From assembly GCA_003550305.1 (NCBI GenBank), contig QKYT01000441.1, positions 2,426-30,661 on the forward strand: 28,236 nucleotides of DNA, written 5' to 3'. How positions within the stretch are numbered: the first letter of the stretch is position 1; each line of letters begins with the position of its first letter. Source of the DNA: Glomus cerebriforme. Taxonomy: Eukaryota; Glomeromycota; Glomeromycetes; Glomerales; Glomeraceae. Below are positions 10,093 to 19,343 of this stretch, in pieces. The position numbers and the translations under genes were made by a program. The notes under the pieces are model-generated. The model did not search any database. It saw only the letters and a program-made list of their open reading frames with translations, and was not told where the DNA came from.

Positions 10093-11142
10093 TCATTCTT
10101 TAATAAATTTTTTCATCCTTGCTCTCTTACTATCTGGAGAGCCATCAACTTATACCCTATCCTTTAACAGACCTACGATCACCTCCATAAACTTTTTAAC
10201 ACCTCAGCAAAGTTTCACATCATCATTTATTATTTTCTCAGTAAGTACTATATGATAGTTGTCTTTCGAGCAATAATCCTTTCTGGTTTATACATGAGAA
10301 AGTACCAGTCTAAGGTTAAATAAAGAAAGACACAAATTAGTATAGTATATATGAATGATAGATAAAAAAAAATCACACAAGGACTGAAAAACTTTACCCA
10401 TAATCACAATTTCATAGAGTTAGTCAAACTCATTATTGAATGCTATGAATGCTTTCCTTTTTCTCATATTTGTATGGTAAGAGTTTTCGAGTTGCATTAT
10501 ATTCTGCATGAATTCTGTCACCAAATCCTTTTGCTTTGTTTTCCTTTATCAACTCCTCATTGATAACATCTATGACTTTCTTGATTGTGTAATTGAATTG
10601 GCCTGATGCTTTTTCGCTTACAATTTCAAATGAGGTCCAGGGTAATTCAATGATTCTTCTGGCAATGTAAATGGTGGTATACAATATTGGGAAATATACT
10701 TGCAGTATACAGCATCATTGCTAAACCTATAATTCCCATCCTGCATTTTATTTCTATTATACACTGTTTCAGCTTCTTGTCTTCATCATCAATTTTCACA
10801 GGCTCAGCAGAATTTTTTTTATATCATTACTATCAATTTTATACTTGCGCAACACCTCACTCAAGTTTTTCTTAATTTTGTATGAAAGAATTACCTCAAC
10901 TTTTTTCCTTAGCAAACTTTATGAGTCTCCTCTCTCCATAAGTTTTTCTTTGGTCAAATTAGGAAAGTTACCACCATTAATCTTCTCATTGCGAATAATT
11001 TTTTTATTATCCTCATAAAGTCTTAAGTTCTATTCTCACAAAAAAGATATAAGTCTAGCCATATCATATTTTTTTTTAACTTCGTCTGCTAGTGTGAGCG
11101 AGTCATTTCTAGTATTAGAAGTAGTGTATTAGTTTCTGACAT
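10093..11142 (-). pseudogene. SAM-domain-like AM-fungal protein, pseudogene
   Basis: An ATG at 11142-11140 is followed, with frame changes, by NTRNDSLTLADEVKKKYDMA, LRLYEDNKKIIRNEKINGGN and FPNLTKEKLMERGD. This is the shape of a sterile alpha motif (helices, then the F..LT...L...G ending). Next come LSEVLRKYKIDSND, DDEDKKLKQCIIEIKCRMGI, IYIARRIIELPWTSFEIVSE and KASGQFNYTIKKVIDVINEE. FMQNIMQLENSYHTNMRKRK sits in a shifted frame near 10460-10520. After a possible intron ending about 10305 the last exon reads WYFLMYKPE, VKKFMEVIVGLLKDRV and SPDSKRARMKKFIKE, ending at the TGA of 10095-10093. At least four stops and several shifts are present. The order of blocks agrees with a large R. irregularis family (SAM N-terminus, uncharacterised C-terminus) that I know only as hypothetical proteins. 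Its role is unknown. Confidence 0.6.
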
Positions 11143-11201
11143 AACATTACAGATATTTGGCTCAGATAAAAAAAATGTGTTACTGTATGTTCTGGGGGAG
11201 G

Positions 11202-11408
11202 TTAAAACCAGTTTCATTTTTTTGAGACCGGTTTGTATTAAAAGCATAACTTTATTATGTTAATTCCAGCTGAAATTGGTTGATCAGTTATGTTAAACTG
11301 ATCATAACTTATCATTAATTTTATAGGCTAGTCCCAGTTATATATAAATTTAGGTCTAAATAATCAACTGGATATAAACCAGTTTTTGCAGACTGGTTCT
11401 AAACTCTT
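11202..11408. repeat. Candidate short inverted-repeat element
   Basis: The left end (TTAAAACCAGTTTC..GAGACCGGTTT) and the right end (AAACCAGTTTTTGCAGACTGGTT) each carry an ACCAGT..xCxGGTT pair and are roughly inverse to each other. Near the middle, TGATCAGTT and AACTGATCA form a 9-bp stem with a short loop at about 11281-11305. The structure suggests a decayed MITE of about 205 bp. No clear target duplication is visible. Confidence 0.35.
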
Positions 11409-11410
11409 CT

Positions 11411-12073
11411 GAAGTGAGAAAAAAATTATTTCTGGTAAAGTGCTGAGCATTAATATAGGTTTTTATGTCATACAGGCATTGCATCATTACACGTGATCTA
11501 CTTTCTCATGTATTGTAAAATAGTAATACTTTATGAAATAAAAAACATTGCTGAAGCAATAACTATAAAAAATTGTGAATATAACACTTTACATGAACTG
11601 GGTCTTCATAATACATGATCTTATCTAGCAAAAAACAGGCAAGTTCACCTAGGCCTTAGGTCTGTTACTGGATTTATATTCTCAAGAATGAGACTATTGA
11701 CAAGTTAGTCAAAGGTAGTGATATTACTCTCAAGTGTTAAGGTATCAGATGTTTTACATAACTTCTGGTATATACACACCTTAATTTTTTCATGGAAAAA
11801 TTGGCTAAACTTCCACATATCCCTACATGCTTTATATCTTGCTAGGAAAAAAAAATAAGGAAATAAGAGATGTGATTAGAAAGAAAGATAAATTTTACTC
11901 AGTTTTATATGGTATAATTATATTTAAATGGATTATTTGCATTGATACATTACAATGATTTTATAAATTAATTTTGTCCAGAAAATTTAATTTAAATCAT
12001 GTTTTAAACAATTATATTTAAATCCAATTTAAAAATGAATAACATGATAAATTATATATGTTAACTTATTAAT
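11411..12073. other. Spacer downstream of the first BTB-TLDc gene
   Basis: AT-rich, with no coding frame or strong repeat seen. It should contain the 3' untranslated region of the minus-strand gene ending at 12074. Confidence 0.45.
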
Positions 12074-13586
12074 CTACTTTATGATTTGAAATACTTCATA
12101 ATCTTCTATTAAAAATCGTCCTTCTGTATCTCTTATCTTTTTTTCATAATTATGTTGTCTATATTGAATAATACTATATTCTTTTGAATCATTTTCAATA
12201 ACACCCATACCAAGATCATTACTAAATACGGGACCATATAGCTTGTAATAAAATAAAGCTCGGTTCATATCCTTTACATGACTTATAATTGGATTTTTAA
12301 AGTTATTCTTACTCGTAAATGAAAATATAAAACTATCTTTTGTTTTACCAATTTCAAAATCATGTGAACTCTTCCATATCAAAGGATTATATCCTCCAAT
12401 AATTTCTTCTGTTCCTTTTACTTTGATGAATGTAAAAGTATGCGGCAAATTATCACATTTTGTATCAAACTTTTTAGGAGTGAATCCACCTTTGCTTCCT
12501 CTTAATAATAATTTGAATTTATATGGTAAATATAATTCTCTTACATATGCAAATTTGCTTTTGATATCAATTTTATCAACCCATTTTGAGACTATAGAAA
12601 CAATATTTAAGTTGCCAATTTTTGAATCAATAATTCCATCAACATTTCTATATCTAGGAAGTAAGATATTATCATTTGTTTCACTATTAGGATCTAAATA
12701 AGAATCTAATAACTCATCATAAAGTTTGGGTTTTAAAAGCTTTTTATATGGACGAACTTTTTGCACAAATTCTTCAGAAGATAAACTATAAAATCTAATT
12801 AAAGGTAAACAATGTTGTAAGGTACTACCCATCATTTTAAAATCATCATCTGTCCAAAACATAGGATCCGAAATAAGAGTTGGGTTTTGTGCAAGTCCCC
12901 ATTTTAATACATGTTCCCAAATTTCAGTTTCTTTCATTTGTAAATCATCTTTCTTAATAAATGATACCAAAAGTTTTTCAGGAAGTAAAGTGAAATTAAG
13001 TGATTGGAATATTTTTTCAGGTGATTTAATCATGCAATCAGTACAAAATTGTTGAAGTTCTAATAAAGAATTAGATTGAAAACTTGTTTGATAAGTATGT
13101 TCAAAATTTTGTTCCATCCATTCAGATTTGTTTTTAATTAAATATTTTTGTAAATAATCAACTAGTTCTTGAAGGTGAAGTTGATCAGCAGCAGCTAATA
13201 TTTTTAAAATTTCTGAAGTTTCTTTTTCATTTAATGAAATGATACCACCATAAATATAACTAAATAATAAAAAAAATTTATGTTAATATACACTAGTTAA
13301 GACATTAGTAAAAAGTTATAAATATAGCTTACATTAGAATAAACTGAAAGATTTCTGGTGAAATATTTGAAAACTTAATATGAACAAGAACACCATCATT
13401 ATTCCTTTTATTGGAAGCCAAAGTTCGTCGTAAAAATGAAGAACGGTAACACGGGATAATCATGTGTGCATGAAATATTTTTACATTTGGATCATTGCCA
13501 ACTTCAATTATAACATCATAATATTCATCATCTTCCAAAATTTCAATATAATTTTTGCTTAATTTAGTAAAAAAAGCGGCTGACAT
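12074..13586 (-). CDS. BTB/POZ-BACK-TLDc protein, copy 1, intact
   Basis: Exon 1 (13586-13333, 254 nt) and exon 2 (13259-12074, 1186 nt) join across a 73-nt GTAAGC..TAG intron in phase 2 to give 479 residues. The BTB domain covers about residues 20-120: YYDVIIEVG, then IFHAHMIIPCYRSSFLRRTL, with the intron before YIYGGIISLNE. A BACK-like helical region follows (about 130-235; FCTDCMIKSPEKIF, EIWEHVLKWGLAQNP). The TLDc domain is at about 292-477, with LLLRGSKGGFTPKKFDTKCD, IIGGYNPLIWKS, DSFIFSF and the closing YEVFQII. BTB proteins commonly serve as Cullin-3 adaptors; TLDc proteins are linked to oxidative-stress resistance and V-ATPase binding in other eukaryotes. The combination is greatly expanded in Rhizophagus; its role here is an inference. 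The start is the only ATG ahead of the BTB fold and is followed by the family-typical FFTKLSKNYIEILEDDE. Confidence 0.93.
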
Positions 13587-13645
13587 TTTTTTTTGTGAGT
13601 GTTTTCAAAAGAGAAGGAGGTAACAAGTAAAAGTAATTTTTTCAG

Positions 13646-13723
13646 AAGCAAGTTGCAAATCAGTATTTACGTTGATGAGTATTACGTACACAAAATTTCC
13701 ACCCACGTGATTTTGTGGCACAA
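13646..13723 (-). promoter_or_regulatory. Conserved upstream blocks of BTB-TLDc copy 1
   Basis: Three blocks occur in the same order upstream of copy 1 and copy 2: AAGCAAGTTGCAAATC (13646-13661, written on the plus strand), CACGTGA (13704-13710, an E-box core) and TGTGGCACAA (13714-13723). The first block lies about 60 bp from the ATG. Order and near-ATG position are kept while the sequence between has diverged, as expected of promoter elements or of a young duplication. Confidence 0.4.
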
Positions 13724-13749
13724 TAACCTACAAATTTTATTAGATTTTT

Positions 13750-14313
13750 TGAGATATTTTTAATATGTGCTGTATTTGAATACTTCTATATGTGTCAAAC
13801 AACTTTACTTAGCCTTTAAGAAGTAAACAAAATTCTAAAATACTTTTTAAAAAAAATATTTGATAAAAAAAGAAATCATTATTGTAATATATAAAGGGGT
13901 GAAAAATTTTGTGGTGATACTAGAAAATATGTAACAAAATTATATATATTTTTTTAATTTCTACTAATAAAAAATTATTAACAAATTTATGTTTGGAACA
14001 GTTCTTTCTAACTACAAAAATTTTTAGTAGTTAGTAATAGTAAGTAAAAATATTATTGTTTCAGAGTTTATACAACTTGTAATATACAATTCAAAAAAAC
14101 ACTTTAAGAAAAAAATTATTAACACATAAGTATATAGCTTCACTTTTAGGAAAGATTATAAAATTTGATACTTTATTGATTTATAAATTGCTTAAAGATT
14201 AAATAAAAAAAAGGATAACTTTAAATATTTCATATCATTAGCCTAGATAAATGTACACACTAAAATAACAAAATAAATAAATTTCAATATTCACAGAAAG
14301 ATAAGGGCACTAT
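13750..14313. other. Spacer, nothing recognised
   Basis: AT-rich DNA upstream of the copy 1 promoter region. No coding frame, repeat or RNA gene was seen. Confidence 0.4.
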
Positions 14314-14394
14314 GGGTTTGTCACATTTCCAACAAACCGAGGTCATCTTGGAAGGTCCCCTTTACCTTCCGCCACTATACTATAGGTAAAGGTA
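14314..14394. other. Tandem stem-loops in a GC-richer patch
   Basis: GGTTTGT (14315-14321) pairs with ACAAACC (14332-14338), and GGAAGGT (14350-14356) with ACCTTCC (14364-14370). A competing stem joins CTTTACC (14360-14366) and GGTAAAG (14384-14390), so stems two and three are mutually exclusive. The patch is clearly richer in GC than its surroundings. It could be a structured RNA or the core of a repeat. It matches no RNA family that I recognise. Confidence 0.35.
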
Positions 14395-15256
14395 GAAATG
14401 ATGAAAATATCTACTCTAATGTTAAGTGATAAAATATAAGAACTCCATGTAGCTTACTTAATATATACTAAAAATCATAGAATAATACATTTCATTTTAC
14501 AAATCCAAAAAATCAAATACAATCATATAAAGCTTATGCCAATACTGATGTAACTTTACCTATTAGAATAAAATAATCTACATTTAATTTTATTGCGAGT
14601 TCTGTGGCAAAATCTGTAGTTCTTTTTAAAAAAAATAATGGCAAATAAAAATTAGTATTATTCTAAAAATGATGCATTTGTTTAGTAGTGTACAATATAT
14701 CTAGGTTTAATAAAATATTACATAGATTTTATTATATTAAAGTAAATAGAGTGAAGAAAAATAGAAAAGTGGGAGGGTATTTACAGTATATGTTAAAATT
14801 TATTTAAAGCAAGGACTATCAATGATCATTTAATTTTTATGCATAGTATTAGTCTCTACAGAGTCAATCCGATCAATGTTCTATAGTCAATTAATCATGA
14901 TGTTTCACATAATAATAAGCAAGCTTGACAAATAATTTTCCATAAAATAGATAAAGAGTGTACGATTATGCATGGGAAATTTTGACTCATGATTAAAGGT
15001 AAATAAATTTGGTTAACAAATACAAAAAGAATCTGACTCATTTACTTTCATGAGTAATCGTTACAGATATTCATAAATAAATAATAAATATATATATATA
15101 TACTGCATACAGCAAAGGAATCAATTACAGTTTAAAAACAGTCTTTTTCTTAAGATATTGATGCTAATATACCATTTTTCTTTATTTTAATCTTACTTTA
15201 AAAAGTATTTTGTGAAAATATTAAATTGTGTTACAATGATTTTTTGCAATATTCTA
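14395..15256. other. Spacer with a short TA microsatellite
   Basis: No gene seen. A run of TA dinucleotides lies at about 15089-15102. Confidence 0.4.
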
Positions 15257-15351
15257 GGAAATGTCCAGAAAATGCCTAGGCAAGTTAGCGTCAATTTTCT
15301 GGACATCTCTGGACACGTGGAAACAATCTATATATTTCCAAGGACATTTCC
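15257..15351. repeat. Nested inverted-repeat element
   Basis: Outer arms GGAAATGTCC (15257-15266) and GGACATTTCC (15342-15351) are perfect inverses. Inside, ATGTCCAGAAAAT (15261-15273) and ATTTTCTGGACAT (15294-15306) form a perfect 13-bp pair. The TCTGGACA motif appears twice in the right half (15298-15305 and 15308-15315). The nested layout suggests a small foldback element or a hairpin transcript. No target duplication was identified. Confidence 0.45.
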
Positions 15352-15596
15352 ATAAAATTAGGACAATGATTTGAGTTCACACCAAAATTTATTAACTAAC
15401 AAACAAGAATATAAAGAATTACCATCTTCATTAAATTGTTAAAAAATATAGTAAAGAATATTACTATTCTTTTTTTTAGGAGTAATAAGTTATAATACAT
15501 ATTCACAAATTGCATGACTTATGATTTTTTGTGTATGATGCCCAAAATTTTGTCGATCAATATTCGATTATATTTGATTCGATTAAGGACACTAAC

Positions 15597-15826
15597 TGAA
15601 ATGAAAGTTGGATTTTGCACACGTCTCCATTTTAATACAAATTCCCAAACTTTAATTTCAAGATGATTATTAAAGAAACAAAGTCAAATAATTCGAATAT
15701 TTTTCCTTGAAATTTAGCAATGAAATCTGTATAAAATTTTTGAAGTACTGATAATGGAGACTTGTTTGATTAGTAATGTTCACTTAACGAAATGATGCTA
15801 ACACAAATGTATAGTATTTACATCTA
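15597..15826 (-). pseudogene. Fourth BTB-TLDc copy, reduced to a scrap
   Basis: Aligned by eye, 15597-15660 matches copy 2 around 17084-17150 (the exon 2 part encoding EVWDHVLKWGLAQNPT). 15690-15775 matches the part encoding KFCADFMVKSPEKIF, and 15782-15812 matches the start of exon 2 (YIYGGIISLN). About 120 nt between the last two blocks are missing, small indels and stops are frequent, and exon 1 and the TLDc part are absent. It lies on the same strand as copies 1 and 2 and between them, so it is probably a dead member of a tandem array. Confidence 0.7.
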
Positions 15827-16281
15827 AAAAAAAATATGTATTCTTTTTCAGCAAAGGCTGGAAAAAATTGATCAATTGATTTAAAATACATGTTATAGTA
15901 TAATTATATAAACGCTATTTAGCCACCAAGTAGTTACGTGTTAATAATTCCGTAAGTACATAATTTATAAATGTTATGATTGTTATCTGAAAAATATTAA
16001 TAATTATCCGTCATTAGCTAATATTCAAGAGATTATTAATCATTTCTCTAGGTCAATTATAGGGATCAATATTTTTTATATAATTCATATTTTAGTATCT
16101 TTACCAGTGGTGGATTAATCTATATTTGGGAATATTATTTTCCACATGGAAATTCTTTAATTTTTTATACTGAAAATGTATACTTGTCTTATTTATTAAT
16201 AAAATTTTAAAAAATATAACAAACTAACGTTAAGGACAAATACTGTAATATTCATAATCCAGCTTCACAAGAATATTAAGA
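15827..16281. other. Spacer, no gene seen
   Basis: AT-rich sequence between the BTB-TLDc scrap and the 3' end of copy 2. Nothing further recognised. Confidence 0.4.
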
Positions 16282-17795
16282 TTACTTTTTTATGATTTGA
16301 AATACTTCATAATCCTCTATTAAAAATTCATCTTCTGAATCTCTTATCTTTTTTTCATAACTTTGTTGTTTACATCGAATAGAATTATATTCTTTTGAAT
16401 CATCATTTCCCTTTAGTTTTATACAAAAATCTGTATCAAATGTGGGACCATATTCATGGTCAAAAAATAATGCTCGACTCATATACATTACAGGACTTAA
16501 GATTGGATCTTTAAAGTTATCCTTATTTTTAAAAGAAAATATAAAACTATCTTTTGTTTTTCCCCATTCAGACCCATGCAAAGATTTCCATATAAAAGGA
16601 TTATATCCCCCAATAATTTCTTCTGTGCCCTTGACTTTAATGAAAGTAACAGTAACAGGTATGTTATCGCACAATGTATGAAACTTTTTAGGAGTGAATC
16701 CATCTCTACTTCCTCTTAATAATAATTTGAATTTATATGGTAAATACAATTCTCTTGCGTGAGAAAATTTGCTTTTAACATCTATTTTATCAATCCACCT
16801 TGAGATTGTAGAAACAATATTTAAATTAACAATTTCTGAATCAATAATTCCATCAATATTCCTATATCTAGGAAGTAAAATATCATCACTTGGCTTACTA
16901 TTAGAATTCAAATAAGAATTTAATAACTCTTCATAAAGTTGGGATTTTAAAAGTTTTTTGTATGGATGAACATTTTGTATAAATTCATCAGAGGATAAAC
17001 TAAAAAATCTAATTAAAGGTAAACAATATTGTAAAGTAGTTTTCATTGTTTTGAAATCATCATCTGTCCAATTTATAGGATCTGAAATGATAGTCGGATT
17101 TTGTGCAAGTCCCCATTTTAATACATGATCCCAAACTTCAATTTCTTTCATTTGTAAATCATCTCTTTTAAGAATTGAAATTAAAGATTTTTCAGGAAAC
17201 GAAGTGAAATCAATTGATTTAAATATTTTTTCAGGTGATTTTACCATGAAATCCGCACAAAATTTTTGAAGTACTAAAAAAGAATTAGATTGAAAACTTG
17301 TTCGATGAACAAGTTCAAAATGTTGTTCCATCCATTCAGTTTTACTTTCAATTAAATAATTTTGTAAATAATCAATTAATTCTTGGAGAAGAAGTTCATC
17401 AGCAGCGATTAAAATTTTCAAGATTTCTGAAGGTTCTTGTTCATTTAATGAAATAATGCCACCATAAATGTATCTACAGTACATTATAAATAATTTTTAA
17501 TTATTATTTAAGAAATTAATATATTTTATAAATTTAAAATTTACCTCAAAATAATCTGAAAAATTTCTGGTGAAATATTTGGAAATTTAATATGGGCTAA
17601 GACATTATCGTTCTTTTTATTGGAAGCCAAAGTTCGTCGTAAAAATGGAGAGCGGTAACACAGGATAATCATATGTGCACGGAATATTTTTACATTAGGA
17701 TCATTACCAACTTCAATTGTAATATCATAATGTTCATTGTCTTCTAAAATTTCAATGTAATTTTTACTCAAATTAGTAAAAAATTGGGTTGACAT
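16282..17795 (-). CDS. BTB/POZ-BACK-TLDc protein, copy 2, intact
   Basis: Exon 1 (17795-17545, 251 nt) and exon 2 (17473-16282, 1192 nt) join over a 71-nt GTAAAT..TAG intron in phase 2, giving 480 residues. The BTB fold (about residues 20-120) reads YDITIEVGNDPNVKIF, AHMIILCYRSPFLRRTL, then RYIYGGIISLNEQEPSEILK after the intron. The BACK-like region spans about 130-235. The TLDc domain (about 290-478) shows LLLRGSRDGFTPKKFHTLCD, IIGGYNPFIWKS, GKTKDSFIFSF and EDYEVFQII. The intron position and phase equal those of copy 1. Exon 2 is closer to copy 3 (shared ESKTEW and EQHFELVH) than to copy 1. It is divergently oriented to copy 3, with a pseudogene between them. The expected role is a BTB adaptor or a TLDc stress-related protein, by family only. 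Confidence 0.93.
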
Positions 17796-17844
17796 TTTTT
17801 TTTTTTTTATAAAGTGAAAGAAAGGTAAAATAATTTAATAATTT

Positions 17845-18012
17845 AAGCAAGTTGCAAATCTATTTGTTTTTAAGTGTTTAAGTGTTGGTTTGGTATCACA
17901 TTCTAGATATAGACAAATTAAAGATAAATGCTGATTGGTCACTAGTGAACTTTTATTATGATCCGCGGTCACAATATCACGTGAGTAATGCAGTAAATAT
18001 TATGTGGCACAA
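17845..18012 (-). promoter_or_regulatory. Conserved upstream blocks of BTB-TLDc copy 2
   Basis: The same three blocks as for copy 1, in the same order: AAGCAAGTTGCAAATC (17845-17860, about 50 bp from the ATG), CACGTGA (17978-17984) and TGTGGCACAA (18003-18012). The gap between blocks one and two is about 117 bp here against about 42 bp in copy 1. Confidence 0.4.
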
Positions 18013-18115
18013 CAAGCTCCATTTATAATGATCATTATATATGCAAACGGTAAATGATTTATATGATGTAATAAAATGCCAAATTATGAGACTGTGACCC
18101 TGGGTCACAATTGCC

Positions 18116-18936
18116 CTATTTTGTCACATGATCAAAGAAAAATTTGTTCCAGTATTCTTTATCTACATATTTGATGATATCTGAACTTAACTTCGAAATA
18201 GATGATGCTGTAAATGTTTTTATTTGTTGAATAAATGCCATCCGCTGATTTTTGTCATCACTAATATGGAATAAAAGATCATAGACTTTTCAAGCTCTTT
18301 CCATTTTCTTCTGGATTGTGGGTTTGGTAACCTCCTTGGGGAGTTGATCTTTAACTTTATTATTGACCTTCTTCTGAGCTTCATGCTCTTCGAGATGTTT
18401 ATACTGAATAAGGTGCTTCTCTAACTCCTCTCCAAAGTGATAATATGGGGTTACAATTATCAGTTCATGACGAGCATCTTCATTTTGTTGTTTCTCAACG
18501 TTGGAAATTTTTAAATTAAAATCAAAATAAATCCTATTCTCACTCCTTGTATGGATTCTCTTTGGAGATCTTCCCTTTCCGAAATTTGTGACTCAACTCC
18601 TGGATAAGCTTTTTTAATATTCATCTTTAACCGGTGTCTTAGCTTCTTACTAGGTTTATTTACAGAGGCAGACTCATTAACCTGCTTCTTACTGCTAGCA
18701 TCAGGCTGAGTTGTGATTTCCTCCTCTCCATTAATAACCTCATTCATTTCTTCGTCCTCTTCTTGGATTACTGGCGGATTTATCTGAAGTTGATTGCTCA
18801 TTCTCCTAACTAAAAATGAAGTACTCGATTGGGAATCTTGTCTAGAATCTATATCGCTAATGATTTCAACATCCGTATCACAATTGGGAAAATAACATGT
18901 TTTTTGTTCGGTGAGTAGATAAAATTCAAATAGCAT
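18116..18936 (-). pseudogene. Unidentified charged protein gene, broken by one shift and one stop
   Basis: A 141-codon frame (18936-18511) carries an acidic stretch IQEEDEEMNEVINGEEEI, a basic stretch KKLRHRLKMNIKKAYPGVES and ISEREDLQRESIQGVRIGF. Its frame closes soon after. The neighbouring frame continues at once with NVEKQQNEDARHELIIVTPY, YHFGEELEKHLIQYKHLEEH, TKPTIQKKMERA, a TGA (18292-18290), then KVYDLLFHISDDKNQRMAFI and SKLSSDIIKYVDKEYWNKFF, ending at the TAG of 18118-18116. The TGA sits where CGA (Arg) would fit, so a C-to-T change could explain it. About 270 codons remain readable. The middle is probably helical or coiled-coil. I do not recognise the family. The listed ATG may be internal to an exon; no clear promoter or acceptor was found. 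Confidence 0.5.
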
Positions 18937-19091
18937 TAATAAACTTCAGTTTGGAGTTCATGATCAATTGAACTTACACTTTAGATCTTTTTTATTAATT
19001 AATGTTTTTTTATCAATAAAGAAAATTTACATGAAATTGATTTAAAAACAATTATTAACAACAAATTATTTATAAAAAAAAAATAATATTT

Positions 19092-19262
19092 GATCCAAAT
19101 ATAAGGAAAGATGATAATCAAATAGAAATATTTTATAAGATAGTTTCAAAAATAACTGAAAATTTGATTCACATGATTTATGCAGATCGATATAGAAGGA
19201 CAAATTTTAGTCAAATTGCAAATATGGAAATCAGCCGTCATCTGTTCATTGTACAACATTAA
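19092..19262 (+). pseudogene. Short coding relic upstream of BTB-TLDc copy 3
   Basis: A 56-codon open stretch reads DPNIRKDDNQIEIFYKIVSK, then ITENLIHMIYADRYRRTNFS, ending at a TAA 81 nt before the BTB start. Coding-like words continue upstream in another frame across an A run near 19074-19083. It looks like the end of a decayed gene. Family unknown. Confidence 0.3.
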
Positions 19263-19343
19263 ATTAACGTAGTTTCATTTTATTTAAAAAAAAAAATTTT
19301 TTTCTGCTCACAATTATTTTCAAATCGCAAATTTAATAAAAAA

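Noticed and set aside
10687..10875. Plus-strand 62-codon hydrophobic frame
   Set aside because: Antisense to the SAM-like pseudogene; no independent support.
12423..12701. 92-codon plus-strand open frame, and similar frames at 16442-16681 and 16497-16703
   Set aside because: They overlap the TLDc coding regions of copies 1 and 2 in other frames; shadows.
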